A DNA stretch of 64,000 nt from CBDDGJ01 sp965227805 (lineage in GTDB: Bacteria; Pseudomonadota; Alphaproteobacteria; RS24), in contig CBDDGJ010000003.1 in assembly GCA_965227805.1 (NCBI GenBank), positions 744,001 through 808,000 of the forward strand, given 5' to 3'. Positions within the stretch are counted from its first letter, which is position 1; each line of letters starts with the position of its first letter. The translations under genes and the position numbers were made by a program. Below are positions 8,792 through 17,990 of this stretch, one piece after another. Below the pieces are notes generated by a model. The model saw nothing but the letters and a program-made list of their open reading frames with translations, was not told where the DNA came from and made no database searches.

Positions 8792-11219
8792 CGACTAAAA
8801 TGTCACGTTTTCCGGCGGCATTGGGGGGGCTTACCACCTCTTGGTCTTCCATTTGTTCTATCAGCCGCGCCGCGCGATTATAGCCGATTTGCAAGCGGCG
8901 TTGTAAATAGCTGGTTGAGGCTCGTCTATCTTGCGTTACAATCGCAACGGCCTGATCGTAAAGCGTGTCGCCACTGGGGGCGGCGTCGGGCCCACTCTCT
9001 TCTTTTTCAACAGTCACATCGGCCAGATAATCCGGCGTGCCTTGTTGTTTAAGAAACTGCACCACGGCCTCTACTTCTTCATCTGATACAAAAGGCCCGT
9101 GCACACGTTCAATCCGCCCTGCCCCGCCCATAAATAACATATCGCCCTGCCCTAATAATTGCTCAGCACCTTGCTCCCCCAATACGGTGCGGCTATCAAT
9201 TTTTGACGTTACCTGAAAAGAAATACGGCTCGGAAAATTGGCTTTAATGGTGCCGGTAATCACATCTACAGATGGGCGCTGGGTGGCTGTAATCATATGA
9301 ATCCCCGCCGCGCGCGCCTTTTGTGCCAGCCTTTGCACGGCAATTTCAATGTCTTTACCTGCCACCATCATTAAATCTGCCATTTCGTCAATAACCACCA
9401 CAATATAGGGAAATATTTCGGGCGTTATCTCCTTATCTTCATAAATAGCCGCGCCCGTTTCGGCATCAAATCCGGTATGATGGCGCTGGCTTAATGTCTC
9501 ACCTTTTTCTATCGCCTCGCGCATACGTGTATTATAGCCATCTATATTACGCACTTTTATTTCGGCCATTTTGCGATAACGATTATCCATTTCCTGCACC
9601 ACCCATTTAAGCGCAATCACCGCCTTTTTCGGTTCGGTAACAACGGGCGTTAGCAAATGGGGGATATTATCATATATGGATAGCTCTAAAATTTTAGGGT
9701 CGATAAGAATAAGCCGACATTGTTGGGGCGTAAGTTTATAAAGCAAAGATAAAATCATGGTGTTGATGCCAACTGACTTTCCTGATCCTGTGGTGCCGGC
9801 AACCAATAAATGTGGCATTTTAGCTAAATTTTCCACAATGGGCGCGCCCCCGATATCCTTACCCAAGGCAAGGCTTAGGGTGTCGCGACTATTTTTATAA
9901 GCATCATTGGCAAGCAATTCGCGTAAGAGAACAATCGCACGGGTTTCATTGGGAATTTCTATTCCGATCACATTGGCACCGGGAATGGGCGCGATACGGC
10001 AGGAAATAGCCCCCATAGACCGCGCAATATCATCGGAAAGCCCGATAATGCGCGATGACCGGATACCCGGCCCGGGTTCCAATTCATAAAGGGTTACAAC
10101 GGGACCGGGGCGAATTTTAGTGATGGCACCGGTAACATTAAACTCCGCCAAAATCGTTTCAAGCATATGCGCGTTGTCTTCCAGCTCTCGCGGGCTAAGG
10201 GCTTTTTTGCCAGTCGCCTTTGGGGTTGCGAGCAAAGTGAGCGGGGGTAATTTATGCGTTTGTTTGCCTTGTGCTTTGCGGGTGCGGGTGTGTGTAGATG
10301 GTGATGCGGGTGGATTATCCTTTGTGCCGGATGTGATGATGGGCGGCGGGGTTTTTTCGATGTCTAATGTGTCTTCCACCTGTATGTCGCTTTCATCTAT
10401 AAGGGGGCTTTCGTCTGTGGGCGCCGGGATTGCCTCATCTATATCATTATCTTTTTTGTGTTCTTGGCGGCGTAATATCGTATATATTTTAAGCACACCA
10501 TAAACAACGAAGCGCCCCCCAAAATAACTCAACGCGCTGAGGCTCTGCATGATAAAGCGCATCAGTGCATGGATAATGCTTAGGCTTATCCGCAAATAAC
10601 CAATGCTTAGCAGCGTAAAGCCCAGGCTGATAATGCCGCCTGCGACAAGCAGGGCTATTTTTTGCGTATAAGATAAAATCGCGTGCATATTTTCAATATA
10701 TAAATAGGGCATAAGCAAGGTGCTCACCACACCCGTGCGGGCGGGCGCATTGTCTATAACGGGCAAAACCGCAAATTTTTCTGCATAAGCCAGGCTAATC
10801 GAAAACACCAGAAATCCGGCCAAGCCCGCAAAGAATCTTACCCAAAAGCGGCGCGGTTTTTTGCCCTGTATATAAAGCCCGCCCAGCATAAACAGAGGCA
10901 CCAGCCAGATAAAAACGCCCCAGCCGAAAAATTGCAATATCATATCTGCAGCCCATGCCCCCGGCGCGCCCAGCCAATTTCCTGAAACGCTTGGGGTTAA
11001 GCTATTCGGCCCGGCATCAAAGGGGTCAAAACTAATTATGGCAAGCGCACTAAATATAACGCCACCTATAAGACTGGCGCCCCAAAGGCGTAAAAAAACA
11101 GCCCGTATAAATGGATGCGCAAAAAACGCAAAAATTTGTGTCTTGATAGAGACTTTAGATTTTGTTTTTTTATCTACCACTTTATTATTCCAAACATGCA
11201 CGTAATTGTTTAAGGGCAT
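8781..11219 (-). CDS. ftsK: DNA translocase FtsK
   Basis: FtsK is a septal ATPase that pumps DNA and helps resolve chromosome dimers. The 812-residue product has four or so N-terminal membrane segments up to about residue 215 and a charged, Pro-rich linker. The motor carries Walker A GTTGSGKS near residue 475 and Walker B VVVIDEMADLMM near 611. A C-terminal winged-helix gamma domain spans roughly 745-805 (STSYLQRRLQIGYNRAARLIE) and reads KOPS sites in relatives. The stated start overlaps the aminotransferase by 35 bases; GTG at 11180 would avoid this. Confidence 0.95.
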   Translation of the reverse strand: MPLNNYVHVWNNKVVDKKTKSKVSIKTQIFAFFAHPFIRAVFLRLWGASLIGGVIFSALAIISFDPFDAGPNSLTPSVSGNWLGAPGAWAADMILQFFGWGVFIWLVPLFMLGGLYIQGKKPRRFWVRFFAGLAGFLVFSISLAYAEKFAVLPVIDNAPARTGVVSTLLMPYLYIENMHAILSYTQKIALLVAGGIISLGFTLLSIGYLRISLSIIHALMRFIMQSLSALSYFGGRFVVYGVLKIYTILRRQEHKKDNDIDEAIPAPTDESPLIDESDIQVEDTLDIEKTPPPIITSGTKDNPPASPSTHTRTRKAQGKQTHKLPPLTLLATPKATGKKALSPRELEDNAHMLETILAEFNVTGAITKIRPGPVVTLYELEPGPGIRSSRIIGLSDDIARSMGAISCRIAPIPGANVIGIEIPNETRAIVLLRELLANDAYKNSRDTLSLALGKDIGGAPIVENLAKMPHLLVAGTTGSGKSVGINTMILSLLYKLTPQQCRLILIDPKILELSIYDNIPHLLTPVVTEPKKAVIALKWVVQEMDNRYRKMAEIKVRNIDGYNTRMREAIEKGETLSQRHHTGFDAETGAAIYEDKEITPEIFPYIVVVIDEMADLMMVAGKDIEIAVQRLAQKARAAGIHMITATQRPSVDVITGTIKANFPSRISFQVTSKIDSRTVLGEQGAEQLLGQGDMLFMGGAGRIERVHGPFVSDEEVEAVVQFLKQQGTPDYLADVTVEKEESGPDAAPSGDTLYDQAVAIVTQDRRASTSYLQRRLQIGYNRAARLIEQMEDQEVVSPPNAAGKRDILVDEH

Positions 11220-12369
11220 ATTCTGTTTCTTTTATATCGCCGACCAAAGCAACACGAATATAGGTTTCGCCCGGATTTTCACCTGTGCTCCCGCGCCCTA
11301 AATAGCTTCCGGGTAAAACGCGAATGCCCGTTTCGCGCCATAATTTTACGGTTGCCATTTCATCATTATCTACACGAAGCCATAAAAAAAAGCCACCTTG
11401 TGGGCGATAAAAATCGAAAGCACCCTTTAGATGTGTTTCTGCTATATCTATTTTTTCCTGATAAAGCCTGCGATTTTCTGCCACATGTGCGTCATCTGCC
11501 CATGCGCGGCTGGCGGCATATTGCGTGGGCAGCGGCGTTTGCGGGGCGACAATGTGACGTATATGTGAAAATTCCTGCATAATATCTGTGCCGCCGGCGC
11601 AAAAGCCGCTACGCAAGCCAGGTAAATTAGACCGCTTAGACAGCGACTGAAATACCAGCGCGTGTGCATTTTGCCGATCGGTTTGTTGCATAATTTGCAA
11701 AAGCGAGGGCGGGGGTGATTTTTCTAACGCGCGATCATAAATATCTGTATAACATTCATCCATAATCACCAAAAAATTATAGGTTTCGCTAAGCGTGAGC
11801 AGTTTTTGCAAATAAGTTGTATTGGCAACCGCCCCTTGCGGATTAGCGGGTGAACATAGATAAAATGCTGTGCAGCGCGTAAGCAGGGCGGGGGCAAGGG
11901 CGTCTAAATCAGGCAAGAAACCATGTGCCGCACTGGCAGGCGCATAAACGGGCTGGGCGCCAGCGGCAAGGGCTGCTGTTGCATAGGCCTGATAAAACGG
12001 ATTGGGTATAATCACGCATGGGTCGGGCTTTGGGGGGGCTAATTGTGCGGCTAAAAATAATCCCTCGCGCGTGCCATTTACCGGCAAAATATGTGTGTCG
12101 GGCGGTATAAATGTTTCATCTATATTAAAGCGGCGCTTAAGCCAGCCGGAAATTGCATGGCGCAGCCTATCGATACCGGCAATGGGGGGATATTTGGCAT
12201 AATCATGCTTATGCGCGTCTAATTCATCCAGCACAAATGCTGGCGGTGCATGACGGGGTTCGCCTATGGCGAGTGATATTTCATTTTCATTAGATTTTAT
12301 ATCCGCCAAAAGGTGGCGTAAACGTGCAAAAGGCGATGCGGGTAAGGATGAAAAACGCGCTAAACTCAT
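11185..12369 (-). CDS. PLP-dependent aminotransferase (DapC-like)
   Basis: This is a class I/II fold aminotransferase of 394 residues. The PLP-lysine lies in QSLSKRSNLPGLRSGF near residue 250, CSPANPQGA is near 170, and a C-terminal Arg lies in the YIRVAL region. Adjacency to ftsK and the protein type fit N-succinyldiaminopimelate aminotransferase, but specificity cannot be proven by eye. ATG at 12369 is preferred over one 12 codons upstream. The gene is divergent from the UbiH-type hydroxylase across about 85 bases. Confidence 0.85.
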   Translation of the reverse strand: MSLARFSSLPASPFARLRHLLADIKSNENEISLAIGEPRHAPPAFVLDELDAHKHDYAKYPPIAGIDRLRHAISGWLKRRFNIDETFIPPDTHILPVNGTREGLFLAAQLAPPKPDPCVIIPNPFYQAYATAALAAGAQPVYAPASAAHGFLPDLDALAPALLTRCTAFYLCSPANPQGAVANTTYLQKLLTLSETYNFLVIMDECYTDIYDRALEKSPPPSLLQIMQQTDRQNAHALVFQSLSKRSNLPGLRSGFCAGGTDIMQEFSHIRHIVAPQTPLPTQYAASRAWADDAHVAENRRLYQEKIDIAETHLKGAFDFYRPQGGFFLWLRVDNDEMATVKLWRETGIRVLPGSYLGRGSTGENPGETYIRVALVGDIKETEYALKQLRACLE

Positions 12370-12454
12370 AAAATATTTAATAATAAATTTACCCTGCTTA
12401 GGCAAGTCGGTTTATCCGTTGGATATATATGTATTTTCATTTATATTAAGTGAT

Positions 12455-13696
12455 ATGGATGTAAAACAGACAGATTATGATATTGCCATTGCCGGGCGTG
12501 GTCATTTGGCACAGCTTGCTGCTTTGGCGTTTACGCATATGGGGTTTTCGGTCTGCCTTATTGGTAAAACGCCTGCCCCTATTGTGCCGCCTGCACCAAC
12601 ATGGCAATTTGTTTTAGCCCTTTCGTCCCATGCGCGGTTTATGCTGGAGCGCCTCCATATATGGCCGGCGCTTATGCATGGCACAAGCCATATTCAGACC
12701 ATGGATATATATAATGCCCCTGCCCGTTTCGGTCGCTTTGGCGGGGGGCATCTCGCGCTTGCCCCAGAAGGGGAGCAGCCTTTGGCGCATATTGTAAGCC
12801 ATGCTGATTTAAGTCAGGCCATTCATAAAACCATACAAACGGCAGCTATAAATTCTCATCCGACGGAAATTCTAACGCTTGAACAGGAGCCGGGGCATGT
12901 GCGGCTTTTATGTGCGGGCGATACGCAAATTACGGCGCGCTTATGCATTGATGCACAAGGTAAGTCTTCTTTGCGTATGGCGCAGAAAATCCGTATGCAT
13001 AATTATGATTATGGGCAAAACGCGGTGATTTGCGCGGTGCAACATGAAAATTCACATAGTAATCGGGCAACGCAAATTTTTACGCCCCATGGCCCGCTTG
13101 CGCTGTTGCCTTTGCCGACATCACCGCATGAAAGTGCGCTTGTCTGGTCGCAAAGCACGCCACGCGCCCGTGCGCTGTTAAAGGCAGATGCGCCGATATT
13201 TACGCATGAGCTTATGCAATATTTAGCGGGTAGATATGGGGCGGTAACGTCTATCGGTGTGCGGGCGATGCGTGATTTATCGGCACAGCTTGCGCAAGAT
13301 TATGTGAAGGGGCGTTATGTGCTGCTGGGTGATGCGGCGCATATATTTCACCCCATGGCGGGGCAAGGGTTTAATCTTGGTTTGCGTGATATTGCTTTAT
13401 TGAGTGATTGCGTTTCGCGCGCGCGCGCTGTGGGGCTGGATCTTGCGGCGCCGTCTATGCTTGAGGATTATCATTATATGCGTCGGGCAGATGCGCGCCT
13501 TATGGCTGATATGGTGCGCGGCTTGCATATTATATTTTCCCGTAGCCCGCGTCTTGGTCAGGCGATAGGCGGGCTTGGGCTTTCTTTTGTGCAGGCACTT
13601 AAAGCACATGTGACATTTATGCCGGCTTTGGTGCGCCATGCAGATTATGGTTTGGGCGATATTCCTCCGCTTATGCGGGCGCATGAAGAGCGTTAG
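12455..13696 (+). CDS. UbiH/UbiF/VisC-type FAD monooxygenase
   Basis: This is a 413-residue flavoprotein hydroxylase of the ubiquinone-biosynthesis type. The second FAD motif is canonical (YVLLGDAAHIFHPMAGQGFNLG near residue 290). The N-terminal dinucleotide fold is odd: IAGRGHLAQ stands where GxGxxG is expected, so the third glycine is replaced by Ala. The start ATG at 12455 is chosen because upstream codons lie in the divergent promoter region. Family and neighbours suggest ring hydroxylation of a ubiquinone precursor; the exact position is unknown. Confidence 0.85.
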   Translation: MDVKQTDYDIAIAGRGHLAQLAALAFTHMGFSVCLIGKTPAPIVPPAPTWQFVLALSSHARFMLERLHIWPALMHGTSHIQTMDIYNAPARFGRFGGGHLALAPEGEQPLAHIVSHADLSQAIHKTIQTAAINSHPTEILTLEQEPGHVRLLCAGDTQITARLCIDAQGKSSLRMAQKIRMHNYDYGQNAVICAVQHENSHSNRATQIFTPHGPLALLPLPTSPHESALVWSQSTPRARALLKADAPIFTHELMQYLAGRYGAVTSIGVRAMRDLSAQLAQDYVKGRYVLLGDAAHIFHPMAGQGFNLGLRDIALLSDCVSRARAVGLDLAAPSMLEDYHYMRRADARLMADMVRGLHIIFSRSPRLGQAIGGLGLSFVQALKAHVTFMPALVRHADYGLGDIPPLMRAHEER

Positions 13697-13737
13697 CGTT
13701 TTCGCCATATTTGCTCATGCCCCCGCGCGTAGTATGG

Positions 13738-13940
13738 GTCAAGCGCCCATTCGCGCCAGCGAATGTGTAGCACCAAAAATGCCCGCGCTTGATTAACGCT
13801 ATATAAAGGCGCATCTGCGCGCGGGCATTGTCGCAACAAAAAAGAAAGAAGCGCGTTCCGCGTGCAGTAGGACAGGCACGTCATTCCGCAAGGAATGTGT
13901 AGTGCCCAATAAAAATGCAATGTGTAGCACCCAATAAAAA
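13738..13940 (+). repeat. Hairpin repeat region, copy A
   Basis: Non-coding DNA after the UbiH-type gene. It holds a 7-bp perfect hairpin at 13748-13765 (arms CATTCGC and GCGAATG) and a 6-bp hairpin with a GCAA loop at 13882-13897 (arms CATTCC and GGAATG). Each is followed by a tail like TGTAGCACCCAATAAAAATG; the tail recurs at 13919-13940. The start (TCAAGCGCCCATTCGC) and end match copy B at 14098-14245. Confidence 0.8.
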
Positions 13941-14097
13941 AGAAAACACCATTCCACTTTCGTAAAAAATCATATAATGTGCGCTTAGGCGCGTGCCCAT
14001 GCGGGAGCGTGAGCAGATGCAACTAGACTAGGACTGTGAGTGGTGATGGGTGCTTAATATGTGTTAGTGGGCAATCGCATGATAAAATAAAGAGGGG

Positions 14098-14245
14098 GTT
14101 CAAGCGCCCATTCGCACGAGTGCTTGTTTTGCTGCAACAGAAAAGAAAAAGAGCTTGTTCGCGGGTTTTGGGTTAGGTGCGTCATTCCGTCAGGAATGTG
14201 TAGCACCCAATAAAAATGCAATGTGTAGCACCCAATAAAAATGCG
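14098..14245 (+). repeat. Hairpin repeat region, copy B
   Basis: Imperfect, shorter copy of the 13738-13940 element. It begins TTCAAGCGCCCATTCGCAC, continues through a GCAACAGAAAAGAAA segment matching GCAACAAAAAAGAAA in copy A, and has a perfect hairpin at 14183-14198 (CATTCC, loop GTCA, GGAATG). Two tandem tails AATGTGTAGCACCCAATAAA follow at 14196-14244, reaching the stop codon of the dehydrogenase gene. Confidence 0.8.
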
Positions 14246-14248
14246 TAG

Positions 14249-15403
14249 CTATAAGCCAAGCTGGCGTGCGGCGAGATCGCGCATAATTTCTTCCGAACCG
14301 CCACCAATGGCCATAACTTTGACCTCGCGATAAATACGTTCTACCGAATTGCCGCGCAAATATCCCGCACCCCCGAAAATCTGCATGGCTTGGCTGGCAA
14401 TCCATTCAAGGTTTTGTGAGCAGAAAAATTTAAGTTTGGTAATTTCCGCAACCGGCATATCAGCGCGGCTCTCGGCCTGGTTTACCGCCTCGGCAATCTG
14501 GTTTAACAGCGCATCCATGGCATCAATGCGCGATGACATTTCTGCCAATTTATGCCGAATAACCTGATGCGTGATGAGAGCCTGGCCAAAAGTTTCTCTT
14601 TCGCGTGCATAAGCAACGCAGTCTTCATAACAGCGCATCGCCATGCCCAGCATTTGCCCGCCCATCATATAGCGTTCATAATTGAAATTATCCATAATGG
14701 CCAAAAAGCCCTTATCTTGCGCGCCCATTAAGTTTTCTGCCGGAATACGGCACTCATCAAAATAAAGCACTGCCGTGTCAGATGACCACCAGCCCATTTT
14801 GCGTGTCAATGGCGTGCGGGTAAAACCAGGTGTGTCGGCATCGACAAAAAACAGTGAAATGCCGCCCAAGCCTTCGCCGCCTGTGCGCGCACCAATAACA
14901 AAATAGGCGGCCTGCATGCCGCCAGTGATGAACATTTTTTGTCCATTGAGCACCCATTCATTGCCGTCTTTGCGGGCGGTGGTCTTAAGCTGTGCAACAT
15001 CCGAACCGCCACCAGGCTCGGTAATGCCCAAAGCGCCCCCCTTGCGGCCAGAAAGTAAATCGGGCAAGGCACGGGCTTTAATCTCATCGCTGGCCAATTC
15101 GGTGAGGGGTTTAAGCATAATCGAGCGGGCGCCGACACTGGCCATAAGCCCGCCTGCTGCCGCCCGCCCCATTTCCACGGCAACAGCTTTGCGCATATGC
15201 TGATCATTAAAGCCAAGCCCGCCATATTGCTCGGGAATATCAAAACCAAAAATGCCAAGCGCGCAAATTTTCTCATTTATCTCATGCGGGTAAGCGCCTG
15301 CTTCATCCCACGCATCGACCTTGTCCCATATTTCGTTTTCCATAAACCGCTTTATCATAGCGTGAAAATCAAGGCGGGCCTCGGTAGCATAAGGGGTGAA
15401 CAT
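14249..15403 (-). CDS. atuD: Acyl-CoA dehydrogenase, AtuD-like (citronellyl-CoA dehydrogenase)
   Basis: This is a 384-residue FAD acyl-CoA dehydrogenase. Standard motifs are GALGITEPGGGSDVA near residue 135 and FGGAGYLRGNSVERIYREVKV near 350. The C-terminal AIGGGSEEIM replaces the usual EGTSEI pattern and is what I associate with AtuD-type citronellyl-CoA dehydrogenases. AGGAGA precedes the start. It shares the minus strand with the TetR gene and faces away from the atuA operon, so coregulation is likely. It could instead act on another branched acyl-CoA. Confidence 0.75.
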   Translation of the reverse strand: MFTPYATEARLDFHAMIKRFMENEIWDKVDAWDEAGAYPHEINEKICALGIFGFDIPEQYGGLGFNDQHMRKAVAVEMGRAAAGGLMASVGARSIMLKPLTELASDEIKARALPDLLSGRKGGALGITEPGGGSDVAQLKTTARKDGNEWVLNGQKMFITGGMQAAYFVIGARTGGEGLGGISLFFVDADTPGFTRTPLTRKMGWWSSDTAVLYFDECRIPAENLMGAQDKGFLAIMDNFNYERYMMGGQMLGMAMRCYEDCVAYARERETFGQALITHQVIRHKLAEMSSRIDAMDALLNQIAEAVNQAESRADMPVAEITKLKFFCSQNLEWIASQAMQIFGGAGYLRGNSVERIYREVKVMAIGGGSEEIMRDLAARQLGL

Positions 15404-15426
15404 GAATATATCTCCTATTGATAAAA

Positions 15427-16053
15427 TTAGCGTGGGCGGGGTCTTAAATGCGGGCTGAGCAATGTGCCGAAACGTGTAATAATGGCATCTGTATTTTCAT
15501 CGGCACGCATGAAAGGCGTATGCAAAATAAGCCCGCGCAAGAAAATCCGGGCAATCGTCCACAGCAAAACCACATCGGCATCATCGTGGTCGACTGATTC
15601 AAAATACCCCAAAATCGCCGTATCAATCGCCTCGTTCCAGTTTTGCAAATGCGTTTTCGCGCGCATATTTAAGGCTTTATCTGTGCGGATGGCAAGCAGT
15701 GTTTCCACCAAAGCGCGCCCATGTGCCGTGCCGCTAATATTATTGGCGATATAATATATGTCATCACTTACATTGCCCTTTTGACGTTTGCTGGGTAAGG
15801 CAGGGCGCAAAGTGGCTGTAAGTAAATGGTCAATAGTGGCGACAATCAAATCTTCCTTGCTCGGAAAATGATGGGTCAGCGCGCCGCGCGATACGCCCGC
15901 ATGGTCTTGGATGCGCTTGATCGAGGTCTCGGCATAGCCATAATGGTCGAGGCAATATATGGTGGCGTTAATCAGCTTTTCGCGGGCGATTTGCCGTGCA
16001 CGCGCGTGATGCGCGGGCTTATCTATGGCGGCTATATCGGTGCGGCTATCCAT
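15427..16053 (-). CDS. atuR: TetR family regulator (AtuR-like)
   Basis: This is a 208-residue TetR repressor. The N-terminal helix-turn-helix is clear at residues about 30-60 (TSIKRIQDHAGVSRGALTHHFPSKEDLI), followed by an all-helical ligand domain. ATG at 16053 is chosen because the longer upstream frame reads through the promoter and operator region. It lies between atuD-like (same strand) and atuA-like (opposite strand). A perfect palindrome 37 bases upstream is the probable operator. In Pseudomonas, AtuR represses the atu genes; the same role here is inferred. Confidence 0.8.
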   Translation of the reverse strand: MDSRTDIAAIDKPAHHARARQIAREKLINATIYCLDHYGYAETSIKRIQDHAGVSRGALTHHFPSKEDLIVATIDHLLTATLRPALPSKRQKGNVSDDIYYIANNISGTAHGRALVETLLAIRTDKALNMRAKTHLQNWNEAIDTAILGYFESVDHDDADVVLLWTIARIFLRGLILHTPFMRADENTDAIITRFGTLLSPHLRPRPR

Positions 16054-16081
16054 ATGATTTATTATAAGCATAATTTTTTGC

Positions 16082-16111
16082 TTTACAAGCAGAACGCTCG
16101 TTCTGTATGCT
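16082..16111 (+). promoter_or_regulatory. Candidate promoter of the atuA operon with operator in its spacer
   Basis: TTTACA at 16082-16087 and TATGCT at 16106-16111 are 18 bases apart and could be -35 and -10 boxes for the plus-strand operon. The TetR-type palindrome fills the spacer, a layout that would let a repressor block RNA polymerase. Box matches are moderate. Confidence 0.45.
16090..16105. promoter_or_regulatory. Palindromic operator, probably for the TetR regulator
   Basis: CAGAACG, a 2-base spacer CT, then CGTTCTG form a perfect 7-2-7 inverted repeat. It lies between the divergent TetR and atuA genes, where TetR proteins usually bind. No second copy was noticed nearby. Confidence 0.6.
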
Positions 16112-16183
16112 GCTGGTGTAAGGGCGCGATATAAATATGGCACGGGCAGAGGGTAAGAGGGTGAAAATAACAGGGGTGTGATT

Positions 16184-17977
16184 ATGAGCAAAATAATTAA
16201 AATAGGCGGCGCAAGTGGCTTTTGGGGCGACTCCATGCTTGCGACCCCACAATTATTGGCGCATGCGGGGCTGGATTATATTGTTTATGATTATCTGGCA
16301 GAGATTACAATGTCGATTATGGCGCGCGCGCGGGCGGCTAATCCCGATATGGGCTATGCGACAGATTTTGTAAGCGGTGTCATTAAGCCCCACGCCAAAG
16401 ATATTGCGCGCACGGGCGTGAAGATTTTGGCCAATGCTGGCGGCGTTAATCCGCGTGCCTGTGCAAAAGCGGTGCAGGCCGTGCTTGCGGAACAGAATAT
16501 AGACTTAAAAGTTGCCTTTATAGAGGGCGATGATTTGCGCGAACAAAAGGAAGTTTTGCGCGCAACCTATAAGGAAATGTTTACTGGTGAGGCATTCCCG
16601 GATGTGGATAAACTGGCTAGTGTCAATGCCTATCTGGGCGCGTTTCCTGTGGCGGCGGCTTTGGATGCGGGGGCGGATATTGTCATTACCGGACGCAGCG
16701 TCGATAGCGCAGTGACATTGGGTGCGTGTATCCATGAATTTGGCTGGCAGGCCGAGGCATGGGATAAATTGGCTGGGGGGTCTTTAGCCGGGCATATTAT
16801 TGAATGTGGCCCGCAGGCAACGGGCGGCAATTTTACCGATTGGCAAGAGGTTGGCATGGGCATTGCCACGATTGGCTATCCGATTGTGGAGGTCAATGAA
16901 CAGGGCGATTTTATATGCACCAAACCGGATAATACGGGCGGTGTGGTGAATGTCGGCACGGTGTCGGAGCAAATGCTCTATGAAATTGGTGATCCGCAAG
17001 CCTATATATTGCCAGATGTCACATGCGATTTTTCCACCACAAAAATCACGCAAATCGGGGATAATCGGGTGCAGGTGAGCGGCACGACAGGGCATCCCGC
17101 ATCTGCCACTTATAAGGTGAGTGCTACTTATTTTGACGGCTTTCGCGGCGGCAGTCTGCTCAGTTTTGTCGGGGTGAATGCGCCACAGGCGGCACAAATT
17201 TTTGCCGAAGCCTTATTTGCACGCTGCCGCGAGATGTTTCGCCAGCACAATATGGCGGATTTTGATGAAACCAGTTGCGAGATTATCGGCGCGGATAGTC
17301 AATATGGCAAGGCTGTGGCAGACGCGTCTGCCCGCGAAGTGGTGTTGAAATTTGCCGCCAAGCACGAAGACCAAAAGGCTATTGCTATTATGTTGAAAGA
17401 AGCAACGGGGCTTGCTTTGGCAACACCGGCAGGCTTGTCCGGCTTTGCAGGCGCCCGCCCCAAACCCTCGCCCCTGGTGCGCCTCTTTTCATTTCTTATT
17501 CCCAAAGAAGAGCTTTCCCCGCATATTTATGTGGCGGGGGAAGGCATAAGTTTTTCGCAAAACAATATCAATATAGATGCAGCGGTAGCACCACCACGGC
17601 CTGATTTTCCGCCGCTTCCAGAAGATGCGCAAGCGCCCGTGCCGCTTTATAAATTAGCGTGGGCGCGTTCGGGCGATAAGGGCAATAAGGCAAATATTGG
17701 CGTGATTGCGCGCAAGGCAGATTATATGCCCTATATTTGTGCAAGCCTCACCCGCGAAGCAGTGCAGGCACGTTTTGCGCATTTTATTGAAGCGGGCAGC
17801 ACGGTTGATAGATTTTATCTGCCTGCCTCACACGCACTTAATTTTTTATTACATGCGGCGCTGGGCGGTGGCGGGATTGCCTCGCTGCGTAATGACCCGC
17901 AAGCAAAGGCATATGCACAAATTTTGCTTGACCACCCAATTTTAGTGCCGCAAACTCTGGCAGATAGTTTAGAATAA
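16184..17977 (+). CDS. atuA: AtuA family protein (DUF1446 plus AtuA-like ferredoxin-fold domain)
   Basis: This is a 597-residue protein. The N-terminal DUF1446/AtuA domain covers about residues 1-450 (IGGASGFWGDS at the start, LANAGGVNP near 90, ITGRSVDSAVTLG near 170, GPQATGGNFTDW near 205). A C-terminal AtuA-like domain starts near PLYKLAWARSGDKGNKANIGVIAR. AtuA is needed for growth on acyclic terpenes in Pseudomonas but its biochemistry is unknown. AGGGG sits 7 bases before ATG 16184. It is the first gene of the operon, directly downstream of the operator. Confidence 0.85.
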   Translation: MSKIIKIGGASGFWGDSMLATPQLLAHAGLDYIVYDYLAEITMSIMARARAANPDMGYATDFVSGVIKPHAKDIARTGVKILANAGGVNPRACAKAVQAVLAEQNIDLKVAFIEGDDLREQKEVLRATYKEMFTGEAFPDVDKLASVNAYLGAFPVAAALDAGADIVITGRSVDSAVTLGACIHEFGWQAEAWDKLAGGSLAGHIIECGPQATGGNFTDWQEVGMGIATIGYPIVEVNEQGDFICTKPDNTGGVVNVGTVSEQMLYEIGDPQAYILPDVTCDFSTTKITQIGDNRVQVSGTTGHPASATYKVSATYFDGFRGGSLLSFVGVNAPQAAQIFAEALFARCREMFRQHNMADFDETSCEIIGADSQYGKAVADASAREVVLKFAAKHEDQKAIAIMLKEATGLALATPAGLSGFAGARPKPSPLVRLFSFLIPKEELSPHIYVAGEGISFSQNNINIDAAVAPPRPDFPPLPEDAQAPVPLYKLAWARSGDKGNKANIGVIARKADYMPYICASLTREAVQARFAHFIEAGSTVDRFYLPASHALNFLLHAALGGGGIASLRNDPQAKAYAQILLDHPILVPQTLADSLE

Positions 17978-17990
17978 AAGGGGAGAGGTG

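Larger units (their letters stand above)
13697..14248. other. Non-coding gap with repeats
   Basis: About 550 bases without a supportable gene, between the UbiH-type gene and the AtuD-like gene, whose 3' ends face each other. It contains the two related hairpin repeat copies. Frames here encode repeated Tyr-Trp-x-Leu-His-Ile strings that are only translations of the repeat tail. Confidence 0.75.

Noticed and set aside
13693..14022. Open frame on the minus strand in the repeat region
   Set aside because: Its Tyr-Trp-x-Leu-His-Ile strings are translations of the repeat tail, it has no ribosome site, and the same string appears in the second repeat copy.
14190..14405. Minus-strand frame covering the second repeat and the end of the AtuD-like gene
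   Set aside because: It overlaps a well-supported gene on the same strand in another frame and is partly repeat-derived.
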